In this document: positions 8,042-15,247 of the stretch, piece by piece | Layout: each line of letters begins with the position of its first letter | Position numbering within the stretch: the first letter of the stretch is position 1 | NCBI RefSeq assembly: GCF_012978815.1 | Contig: NZ_LIWR01000001.1 | Coordinates: 62,001 to 126,000, forward strand | DNA length: 64,000 bases | Source of the DNA: Campylobacter sp. RM16189 | GTDB lineage: Bacteria > Campylobacterota > Campylobacteria > Campylobacterales > Campylobacteraceae | Reading direction: 5' to 3' | Program-made: the position numbers and the translations under genes | Notes under the pieces: model-generated | The model's database searches: none | The model's input: only the letters and a program-made list of their open reading frames with translations | What the model was told of the DNA's origin: nothing

Positions 8042-10690
8042 TTACTTCAAATCACCCCAATTTTTCGCTATATTTAGTGAAGTCTTAAGCGGAACGTTAA
8101 GCCTACAAATACTTTGCATTACCTCTTTTGCCTGCTCGCCAAATTCTTGCGCAAAGCCATCTTCAACCTCAAATATAAGCTCATCATGAATTTGAAGCAG
8201 CATGTTGGCTCGCTCATCTAAAATTTTGCTGATTTTTACCATCGCAAGCTTTATGATATCAGCCGCCGAGCCCTGAAATATCGTATTTACAGCCTCACGC
8301 TCATACATCGCAAGCTGCATCGGAGTTGCCGTGCTAAAGTCAAAAAATCTTTTTCGACCAAGCAAGGTGGTGACAAATCCATTATTTTTAGCCTCGGTTT
8401 TAATGCTTTCTAAAAAGCCCTTAATGCTTGGAAAAGCCCTAAAATAGCGCTCTATATACTCTTTTGCTTCGGCGCGTGAGATGCCGACCTGCCCTGAGAG
8501 CTTGCTTGAGCCCATGCCGTAGATAAGCCCGAAATTTATACTCTTTGCTACGGCTCTGTTTTGTGCATTACTCTCTCCAAATATGCTAATCGCCGTTCTT
8601 GCGTGTATATCCTCATCATTTGCAAACGCCTCAAGCAGAGCGCTATCTTTACTAAAATGCGCAAGCAGTCTTAGCTCTATCTGGCTATAATCAAGCCCCA
8701 CAAGACTAAAGCCATCCTTTGCCTCAAACGTCTCGCGAACCTCGTAAGCAAGGCTTCCGCGCGCAGGTATGTTTTGCAAATTCGGATTTTTGCTAGAAAG
8801 CCTGCCAGTACTCGTGCCCGTTTGCATAAAATTTGTATAAATTCGGCTGTTTTCATCGTTTTTAGCCAAATTTAAAAGCGGCTCGCAATAGGTACTTTGA
8901 AGCTTGTAAATTTCGCGATATTCAAGGAGTTTCGCTATAACAGGATGAGCTTCAAGCAGCTCGGTAAGCACGGCTTCATCGGTGCTGTAGCCTGTTTTAG
9001 TCTTTTTCTTAGCAGGCAAATTTAACCTCTCAAAGAGAACTTCGCCAAGCTGTTTAACGGAGTTGATATTAAAGCTCTCGCCGCTTAGCTCGTAAATTTC
9101 GGCAGTGAGACGCTTGATAGTGGCGTCATTTTGGATTATCAAATTTTGCATTTTTTGCCTGTTTAGCTTGATGCCGCGATTTTCCATATCAAAAAGCGTG
9201 ATGAGAAAAGGGAATTCATGCTCGTTTGCGAGTTTAAGCAAATTTGGCTCAAGCAGATTTAAAAAGCTCTTATAAAATTTAAGCGTTATCCAAGCGTCCT
9301 CGCTCGCATATTTCGCGGCATTTTCAAGGCTAACACTGGCAAATGTTTCGCCACGCTTAACCACATCTTCAAATTTGATCGTATCGTAATTATAAAGCCT
9401 CTTTGCAAGCGCGTCCATACCCACAGCCTGTGAAGGTTCCATAAGCCATGCCATGATCATCGTATCTTTAAAATTTTTAGGTGGATTGAGGTTTAAATTT
9501 TGCTTTACGACCTTAAAATCATATTTTAAATTTTGCCCTATGACGCAGCCTTTGTAAATTTGCCCTACCGCCCAAGCCGCAAATTTAAGGCTTACTTGCT
9601 TGCTAACTCCAAGATAGCTGTGAGCTATAGGCACGTAGTAGCTATCGGTGTCGTTAAAGCAAAAGCTAAAGCCCACGATCTTGGCGTTATTTGCGTCAAT
9701 GCCCGTAGTTTCGGTATCAAAAGCCACGATCGTCTCATCTGTGATATCTTCTAGCAAGCGCTCTATCTGGCTTTCATCAGTTAGCAAATGCGCGTTAAAT
9801 CCAAGCTTAAATTCGGCGTTTTCTTCGCTATTTTGAAGCGATTTTAGTATGCGATTTAGGTCGTATTCGCGAAGCAAATCGGCAACCTTTAAAAGCGGAT
9901 TTTGCGTAGGAAATAGCGCGTTTTCAAAGCTTTTTATCTCAACTGCATCGTAAAAAAGCGAGGTCAGCCGCTTGCTTAAAAAGGCATTTTCCCTATCATC
10001 AACTAGCATCTGCCTTGTGCGATCATTTCTTATAAAGCTTAAATTTTCATAGATATTTTCTAAATTTCCAAACTCATCAAGTAGCTTTTTAGCACCCTTT
10101 GCGCCGATACCTTTTACGCCGGGGATGTTATCTGAGCTATCTCCTGTAAGGGCTAGAAAATCGCGAATTTGAGAAGGTAGCACGCCATACTTTTCCACAC
10201 AGCTTGTGCTATCGTGATCTATCTTGCTTTGCGGGCTATATATGCTTACTTTACCGTCTTCGATAAGCTGATAAAGGTCTTTATCGTGCGTTACGATTCG
10301 CACGAAGATATCTTGTTCTTTTGCTGTTTTTACCGCTGTTGCGATGATGTCATCAGCCTCATAACCCTCTTTTGACATCGCGCAAAGCCCCATCCGGCAT
10401 ATCATCTCTATACACACGGGAAGCTGTTCTTTAAGTGGTGCCGGCGGCTCGTCGCGGTTGGCTTTGTATTCGCCAGCCATCTCGTGGCGAAGTGTCTTAC
10501 CCTTGCTATCTAGCGCAAAGATGATGTAATCACTTGGAAATTCATCCCTTAAATTCATAATGAAATTTGCAAATCCGCTCACCATCCCGCTTGGCTTGCC
10601 CTCTTTGTTTTTAAGGTTTGGCATCGCATAATAAAGCCTGAAAAAAAAGCCGAAAGTATCGATGATAGTGAGAGTTTTTTTGCCGTTCAT
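8042..10690 (-). CDS. polA: DNA polymerase I
   Basis: Repair and Okazaki-fragment polymerase. From the start chosen here (MNGKKTLTIIDTFGFFFR, ATG at 10690 with AAGGAAAAAT just before it) the protein is 882 residues. A frame 20 codons longer exists but lacks a ribosome site. Domains in order: 5'-3' nuclease (1-290), 3'-5' exonuclease (about 310-480) with an intact DEDD set seen in AFDTETTG, NLKYDFKVV and YASEDAW, then polymerase with motif A VGLDYSQIELRLLAH, motif B KSINFGLIYGMG and motif C LQIHDELIFEVE. Proofreading should therefore be active, unlike in many bacteria. It follows the HDOD gene on the same strand. Confidence 0.97.
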   Translation of the reverse strand: MNGKKTLTIIDTFGFFFRLYYAMPNLKNKEGKPSGMVSGFANFIMNLRDEFPSDYIIFALDSKGKTLRHEMAGEYKANRDEPPAPLKEQLPVCIEMICRMGLCAMSKEGYEADDIIATAVKTAKEQDIFVRIVTHDKDLYQLIEDGKVSIYSPQSKIDHDSTSCVEKYGVLPSQIRDFLALTGDSSDNIPGVKGIGAKGAKKLLDEFGNLENIYENLSFIRNDRTRQMLVDDRENAFLSKRLTSLFYDAVEIKSFENALFPTQNPLLKVADLLREYDLNRILKSLQNSEENAEFKLGFNAHLLTDESQIERLLEDITDETIVAFDTETTGIDANNAKIVGFSFCFNDTDSYYVPIAHSYLGVSKQVSLKFAAWAVGQIYKGCVIGQNLKYDFKVVKQNLNLNPPKNFKDTMIMAWLMEPSQAVGMDALAKRLYNYDTIKFEDVVKRGETFASVSLENAAKYASEDAWITLKFYKSFLNLLEPNLLKLANEHEFPFLITLFDMENRGIKLNRQKMQNLIIQNDATIKRLTAEIYELSGESFNINSVKQLGEVLFERLNLPAKKKTKTGYSTDEAVLTELLEAHPVIAKLLEYREIYKLQSTYCEPLLNLAKNDENSRIYTNFMQTGTSTGRLSSKNPNLQNIPARGSLAYEVRETFEAKDGFSLVGLDYSQIELRLLAHFSKDSALLEAFANDEDIHARTAISIFGESNAQNRAVAKSINFGLIYGMGSSKLSGQVGISRAEAKEYIERYFRAFPSIKGFLESIKTEAKNNGFVTTLLGRKRFFDFSTATPMQLAMYEREAVNTIFQGSAADIIKLAMVKISKILDERANMLLQIHDELIFEVEDGFAQEFGEQAKEVMQSICRLNVPLKTSLNIAKNWGDLK

Positions 10691-10764
10691 TATTTTTCCT
10701 TGATTTAAATTTGTGCAAAGCAGAGCAGAAGATAAATTTAAGGCGAGCAAACCGCCTTAAACTA

Positions 10765-11574
10765 CTAACCGTTTTTTTCTTTTATCTCTTCTACAACCTC
10801 TTTTAAAATTTGCTCGTTAAAGCCGTTTTCAGCAGCCAAATTTAGCGCAGTTTGGACGTTTAGATCGCTAAGTTGCTGCTTTTGATTTGCCAAAACTCTT
10901 ATGATATAAAGCGCCCATGCGGTTTGCTTAAGCTCATCAGGCGCACTTTTTGGATCGTTTGAGTGGCGGATATTTTCTACGATACCCTTTTCAAAGCCCC
11001 AGTGATCAAATATATCAGCAGCTATGAGCACGCTTGTAGTGCCGAAGTTATTCATCTCAACTGCGCCGATATCAAAGCTCATCGCGATATCTTCTTTAAA
11101 ATACATCACCTCATCGCGTCTGATCACCTCATCAGAGATCAAAATTTTGCCCGTATCTTGAAGCAGCGCGCATAAAAACAGATCATCCATCTTCTCAGGC
11201 GCAATGCGCTTAAACCACGCTTTTGCGATCGCGCCTTGTAAATTTGAGATATTTACAAACTGCTCAGGGCTCACGCTATAAGGCTCCACACTTACTTTTA
11301 GCATGCCTTGCACGGTTGAGCTAGCCACAAGCGATTTGGTCATATTTTTGCCAAATAGGCTAACCGCTTGCAAAACTGTTTTAATCTGCCTGTTAAAGCC
11401 GTAAAGCGGAGAATTTGCCGTTTTTAACATTTGAGCAACCATCATCGGATCGCCTTCGATAGCCTTGGCAAGCTCCCCTACTCCGCTATCACTCTCACAA
11501 ATTTGCAAAACCTTATGGAAGCTTTTTGGAAGCGGTGGAAGCGTTTTTATCCTCTTTTTAAACTCTTCAATCAT
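10765..11574 (-). CDS. HDOD domain protein
   Basis: A 269-residue protein made up of one HDOD domain, the non-catalytic relative of HD phosphohydrolases. The hallmark N-terminal region is clear: LPPLPKSFHKVLQICE followed by DPMMVAQMLKTANSPLYG and AVSLFGKNMTKSLV. HDOD proteins act in signalling; a C. jejuni homologue (Cj0248) is reported to affect motility and colonisation. Start ATG 11574 has a good AAGGACAAG site. It lies 74 bases upstream of polA on the same strand and may share its transcript, with no obvious functional link. Confidence 0.88.
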   Translation of the reverse strand: MIEEFKKRIKTLPPLPKSFHKVLQICESDSGVGELAKAIEGDPMMVAQMLKTANSPLYGFNRQIKTVLQAVSLFGKNMTKSLVASSTVQGMLKVSVEPYSVSPEQFVNISNLQGAIAKAWFKRIAPEKMDDLFLCALLQDTGKILISDEVIRRDEVMYFKEDIAMSFDIGAVEMNNFGTTSVLIAADIFDHWGFEKGIVENIRHSNDPKSAPDELKQTAWALYIIRVLANQKQQLSDLNVQTALNLAAENGFNEQILKEVVEEIKEKNG

Positions 11575-11649
11575 ATCTTGTCCTTACGAAAAATTTAAGA
11601 AATTGTATCAAAAATTTGCTATAAACAAACTTCACTCCGTTTTTAAATT

Positions 11650-12237
11650 TCACGCAAACGGATCGAAATTTCTATCTTCATTCCAGATGTATTCCATGGA
11701 TTTTGCGATATCTCGCGCAGTTTTTATTCCGTGAATTTCAGCCACAAAACCAAGCGCCATATCAATGCCTGCCGCAACTCCGCTTGAAGTGTAAAATTTG
11801 CCGTCCTTTACCCATCTGGCAGGCTTTATCCACTCCACGTCTTTGCTTGATGCTGTTACAAATTCCCAAGATGACTTGTTGCTAGTGGCTCTTTTGCCCT
11901 TTAAACATCCTGCGCAAGCGAGCAAAACCGAGCCCGTGCAGACGCTTAAAACTATCTTGCTGGCGTTAGCCAAATTGCTTAATTCGCTTAAAAACCGCTC
12001 ATCATTTATAAGTGCTCTTGTCGCAAATCCACCAGGTACCAGCAGGATATCATGGCTTTTTATCTCGCTTATTTTGCGAGTTAAAATTTGCGTGTTTATG
12101 GAGCCTTTAACCGCTTTTCCGTCAAGTGAAAAATAGTCTATCTCATAGTGCTGCTTAAGCCTTGAAAGCACTTCAAGCGGTCCAAGCGCGTCAAGACTTG
12201 TATAGTCGTCAAAAAGCAAGATATTTATCTGCTGCAT
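11650..12237 (-). CDS. DJ-1/PfpI family protein
   Basis: A 195-residue single-domain class I glutamine-amidotransferase-like protein. It shows the nucleophile elbow SVCTGSVLLA (Cys near residue 100) and an upstream LVPGGFATRALIND loop. The C-terminus EYIWNEDRNFDPFA resembles the isonitrile hydratase/DJ-1 subgroup. Possible roles include isocyanide hydration or glyoxalase/chaperone-type protection from carbonyl damage; the sequence alone does not decide. Start ATG 12237 follows CAAGGAAAAGCC. It is transcribed divergently from the fhs pseudogene. Confidence 0.85.
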   Translation of the reverse strand: MQQINILLFDDYTSLDALGPLEVLSRLKQHYEIDYFSLDGKAVKGSINTQILTRKISEIKSHDILLVPGGFATRALINDERFLSELSNLANASKIVLSVCTGSVLLACAGCLKGKRATSNKSSWEFVTASSKDVEWIKPARWVKDGKFYTSSGVAAGIDMALGFVAEIHGIKTARDIAKSMEYIWNEDRNFDPFA

Positions 12238-12343
12238 GGCTTTTCCTTGTGAAATTTAAATTTGCAGACAAATTTAATCAAATTTTTCATATATTTTTGA
12301 TAAATTTTAATCTTTGAACTAATCTAAAATTTTAAGGAAATTT

Positions 12344-12996
12344 GTGCTAAACGATCACGAGATAGAAAAAAAGGCAAATTTAAAAAACATCAAAGAGGTG
12401 GCTAAAAAGTTAAATTTAAATGAAGAAAATTTAGAGCTTTTTGGCAAATTTAAGGCTAAAGTGGCTGCGAATTTGGCTACTAGCAACTCAAATTTGATCC
12501 TTGTAACGGCTACAAACCTGACCCCCTTTGGAGAGGGCAAGACAACCGTAACCATAGGACTTAGCGACGCTTTAAGCAGGCTTGATAAAAGAGTCTGCGC
12601 CGCACTTAGAGAGCCAAGCCTTGGGCCTGTATTTGGCATCAAAGGCGAGGCGACAGGTGGAGGATACGCTCAAGTTGCGCCAAGCGATGATATAAATTTG
12701 CACCTTGCAAAAACGCGCAAGAGATGTGAAATTTAGCCAAAAAGCGCTTAAGAATATGAATAGCATAATAGCTTTAGGCAAGGCAAATTTGCCCGTTTGT
12801 ATCGTAAAAAATCAATACAGCTTCAGCTCAGATCCAAAATTTCTAGGCAGAGCTAGAGATTTTAGCTTTGAGCTTCGTGCAGGAAGCGGATTTATCGTGA
12901 TTATAAACTATGTTAATACCAGAGCTTAGCAAGCCTCCAAATGAGCGCAATGAATATAAAAGCTCACATAAAATCATCTGTAGTTTCTCTAAATAA
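12344..12996 (+). pseudogene. fhs: Formate--tetrahydrofolate ligase remnant with large internal deletion
   Basis: The enzyme joins formate to tetrahydrofolate using ATP and is normally about 555 residues. Here GTG 12344, with an AAGGAA site, opens an intact N-terminus with the P-loop [14 protein letters not shown], then [19 protein letters not shown] and PSDDINLH. After INLH the frame runs into unrelated residues and stops at 12736. From about 12723, in another frame, the C-terminal part resumes ([41 protein letters not shown]). From 12910 a third frame resembles the terminal ..MPGLPK.P.. segment (MLIPELSKPPNE), ending at 12994-12996. Roughly 340 central residues are lost, so no activity is possible. 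Confidence 0.88.
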
Positions 12997-13025
12997 GGAT
13001 AGTCTTAACTTATTCTTATTTTTTT
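12991..13025 (+). terminator. Rho-independent terminator of the fhs remnant
   Basis: Arms AAATAAGGATA and TATTCTTATTT (one G-T wobble) surround a 9-base loop and run into seven T. The terminator survives although the gene has decayed. It lies between the remnant and the convergent AlkD-like gene. Confidence 0.75.
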
Positions 13026-13071
13026 AAAAATCACCGCAATTCCTTTTAAAGAACTTTTTATCGCCTCTGTT

Positions 13072-13905
13072 TTATATGTCATCGCTTTTCTTAAGCGTTC
13101 TAAGCGCTCTTTTTACGATATATGCGGTCTGCTTGCTTTTGCTTTGCTCGCTCCACCGAGCGCAAATTGCACGCACAAATTCAGCTTGCGTTTTGCTCGC
13201 GTCGTTTAGCCAGTTTGCCACGCTATCTTGCACATATTTTGAGCTATCGCTTTTAAGCGGTTCAAGTATAGCTAGTGCGCGCCAAGGCTCGGCTTTGAGT
13301 ACCGATATATGCTCGCACCAAACTCCGCGCGGTCTTGTAGCCTCGCTTGCAAATCGCCTGATATTAGCGTCTTCATCAAGTGCAAATTTTGAGAGAATTT
13401 CTATGCTTTCGTCCAAATTTGAGATGACTTGACCTCTCACGCAAAGCCAAGCGATCTCTCTAACGCCGAAGTGAGAGTCTGCGGCAAACGGCTTTATAGC
13501 GTTAAGAGTAGCGCTTATATCAAGGCTTTCATCGCAAGCCGTCATATAAGCCGCCCAACACCTCACCGTATCAGATCTGTGTGTGCTAATAGCTTTTAAA
13601 ATTTGTTCGCTTTTATCCGCGCTTGCAAGCTTAAAAAGCTCGGCACCGATCGTCTTGCTGACGGAATTTGCGCTTTTGTTTTTAAGGCTTTTAACCTGAG
13701 CTAAAATTTGCTCTAAAAATTCGCTTTTATTTATTTGCGCCAGCACATTTGCAAGCAAAATTTCTTGATCTACGGCAAGCCACTCGGTCAAATTTGCAGT
13801 TTGTATCTCGCCTGAATTTAACCGCTCTAAAATTTCGATAGGAATTTCACTAATCGATCTTGCGCCTTTGCGCTGGATGTCTTTTAGCTCTTTATCTTTT
13901 CCCAC
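13072..13905 (-). CDS. AlkD-like DNA alkylation repair protein (HEAT-like repeats)
   Basis: Probable DNA glycosylase or DNA-binding repair protein of the DNA_alkylation (AlkC/AlkD, COG4335-type) superfamily, 277 residues of helical repeats. The family signature is visible in ASEATRPRGVWCEHI, ILEPLKSDSSKYVQDSVANWLNDASK and IVKRALRTLKK. AlkD enzymes remove bulky or positively charged alkyl bases; some relatives have lost catalysis. Which catalytic residues remain cannot be judged by eye. The start is GTG 13905, inside the upstream glycosylase gene (22-bp overlap), so the two are translated from one message. It is the last gene of the uvrA operon. Confidence 0.8.
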   Translation of the reverse strand: MGKDKELKDIQRKGARSISEIPIEILERLNSGEIQTANLTEWLAVDQEILLANVLAQINKSEFLEQILAQVKSLKNKSANSVSKTIGAELFKLASADKSEQILKAISTHRSDTVRCWAAYMTACDESLDISATLNAIKPFAADSHFGVREIAWLCVRGQVISNLDESIEILSKFALDEDANIRRFASEATRPRGVWCEHISVLKAEPWRALAILEPLKSDSSKYVQDSVANWLNDASKTQAEFVRAICARWSEQSKSKQTAYIVKRALRTLKKSDDI

Positions 13906-14324
13906 GGCTCTACATCTCCATTTACAGCTTTAAAAAGACTCATTATCCTAACCTCACTCACGCGTAAATTTCGCTCATACATCAGGGCGTCTCGCACCTT
14001 TAGCTTCTCTTGCAAAAACGCAAATTCATACTCTATCTGACCGCTGGTAACTTGCACCGGCGATAAATTCTGGCTGTTAAAGGCGCCTATCTTGTTTTTG
14101 TCAAATTTATATCCTCTTTTTGAGGCCTCGTCATAAACCTCTTGCAAATAGGCATTTATAAGCTCTTTGGGATTGTCATGCGCGTAAAATCTATCAAGCT
14201 GCGGATGGTTTTTATACCCCTTTGTAAGCCCATTTAAAACATGCTTTGCTAAAAGCGCCTCCCTCCATAGCGCTACCAAACCTTTTGCGTCCAGATAAAC
14301 AGGGCTGATCGTCCAAAGTCTCAT
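13884..14324 (-). CDS. Pyrimidine dimer DNA glycosylase/endonuclease V family protein
   Basis: A 146-residue protein of the Pyr_excise family (T4 DenV-like), which cuts the glycosidic bond at UV-induced pyrimidine dimers and nicks the abasic site. The family's N-terminus MRLWTISPVYLDAKGLVALWREALLA and the segment TKGYKNHPQLDRF are present. Glu22 in the WRE motif aligns with the T4 catalytic Glu23 (YRE). The T4 Thr2 nucleophile position is not Thr here (Arg2). Length is close to T4 enzyme (138). Its ATG overlaps the stop of the upstream 308-residue gene (ATGA), and it overlaps the AlkD-like gene downstream. Confidence 0.85.
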   Translation of the reverse strand: MRLWTISPVYLDAKGLVALWREALLAKHVLNGLTKGYKNHPQLDRFYAHDNPKELINAYLQEVYDEASKRGYKFDKNKIGAFNSQNLSPVQVTSGQIEYEFAFLQEKLKVRDALMYERNLRVSEVRIMSLFKAVNGDVEPWEKIKS

Positions 14325-15247
14325 TTTGTCTCACTCCTTAATTTATCTGCGATCTGCTTTGCAAAAGCCCTTACCATCGCTTTTTCATCCATATACCAGT
14401 ACGGCACCCGCTCGTGATCTTTATATGGCTGATGAAGCATGCTTTTTACGGGCGGATACATAAAAATTTGGTTAAAAATTTCAAGCTCTTCCGGATAAGT
14501 AAAGTATAAATTTAGCTCAGGCTTTTGATTTTCGTTTCGCCAAGCGGCAAATTCGCGGGAGAAATTTTGATGTTTTGGCATTTTTATTTGACTAAAAGTT
14601 TCTTCGTCAAGCAAAATTTTAGCAAGGCAGTAAATGCCGTGCGCAGGCATGCAAAGCAGCTTTTTGTAAGGCAAAACGTCTGTTTTATTATATCCTGTGC
14701 AAAAGGCTTGCAAATTCTCGCTTATCGCCTCTGGGTCCTTATCACAAATTCCTACCATAGAGGCGATTTGAGCTCGCTCGTTGGCAGGCTTTTTTGAGTT
14801 TATAAATTTCCTAGCCGCCTTTAACGCCGCCTCAAGCTTAACCTCATCTTTATACCACGTCGCAAAGAACAAATTTATGCCAACAACCAGCAGCGTGTAG
14901 CCGTTTTTGCTAGCTACGATGTCTTGCGGGATTATTTTATTAACAGCTTCAAAATCACTGCACGCAACGCTATTTAGCAGCTTAGAAAATCTAATGCAGT
15001 GATCGTATCCGCTTGCACTACCCGGTATGAGCTCCAAGCGGTTTTGCTGAAATATAAGGCTGTTTAAGCCCTTCCAGTCGCGCTTTTCAAGGCACTCCTT
15101 AAACCAAATTTCATAAAGCTCTTTTGTATGCCTAAACGAGATCTGATTTATGATTTTAGCGATAAAATCCTCTTTGTTGGCATGTCTGCTTGCTACGTTT
15201 TGTATATGCCTGCAAATTTCAAGATACTCACTGAGCGCTCTTTGCAT
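14321..15247 (-). CDS. Uncharacterised protein in the uvrA repair operon
   Basis: A 308-residue soluble, mostly helical protein that I do not recognise with confidence. Conserved-looking stretches are FEAVNKIIPQDI, AARKFINSKKPANERAQIASM, FSREFAAWRNENQK and MLHQPYKDHERVPYW. The SKKPANERA region faintly resembles Imm49-type immunity proteins, but that is weak. The start ATG 15247 sits inside uvrA (20-bp overlap) with a good AAAAGGGC site, and its stop overlaps the dimer-glycosylase start by 4 bp. This tight coupling with three repair genes suggests a role in DNA repair or damage response, by context only. Confidence 0.75.
   Translation of the reverse strand: MQRALSEYLEICRHIQNVASRHANKEDFIAKIINQISFRHTKELYEIWFKECLEKRDWKGLNSLIFQQNRLELIPGSASGYDHCIRFSKLLNSVACSDFEAVNKIIPQDIVASKNGYTLLVVGINLFFATWYKDEVKLEAALKAARKFINSKKPANERAQIASMVGICDKDPEAISENLQAFCTGYNKTDVLPYKKLLCMPAHGIYCLAKILLDEETFSQIKMPKHQNFSREFAAWRNENQKPELNLYFTYPEELEIFNQIFMYPPVKSMLHQPYKDHERVPYWYMDEKAMVRAFAKQIADKLRSETK

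Noticed and set aside
10691-10750. 20-residue N-terminal extension of DNA polymerase I
   Set aside because: The extra residues have no family similarity and no ribosome site, while ATG 10690 follows AAGGAAAAAT and begins the conserved nuclease domain.
11798-12136. 112-residue rightward frame opposite the DJ-1/PfpI gene
   Set aside because: It is antisense to a gene with clear motifs and has no ribosome site or recognisable content.
12705-12929. Separate small gene with LPVCIVKNQYSFSSDPK
   Set aside because: The residues are the C-terminal part of formate-tetrahydrofolate ligase, so it is the second fragment of the fhs pseudogene and has no ribosome site of its own.
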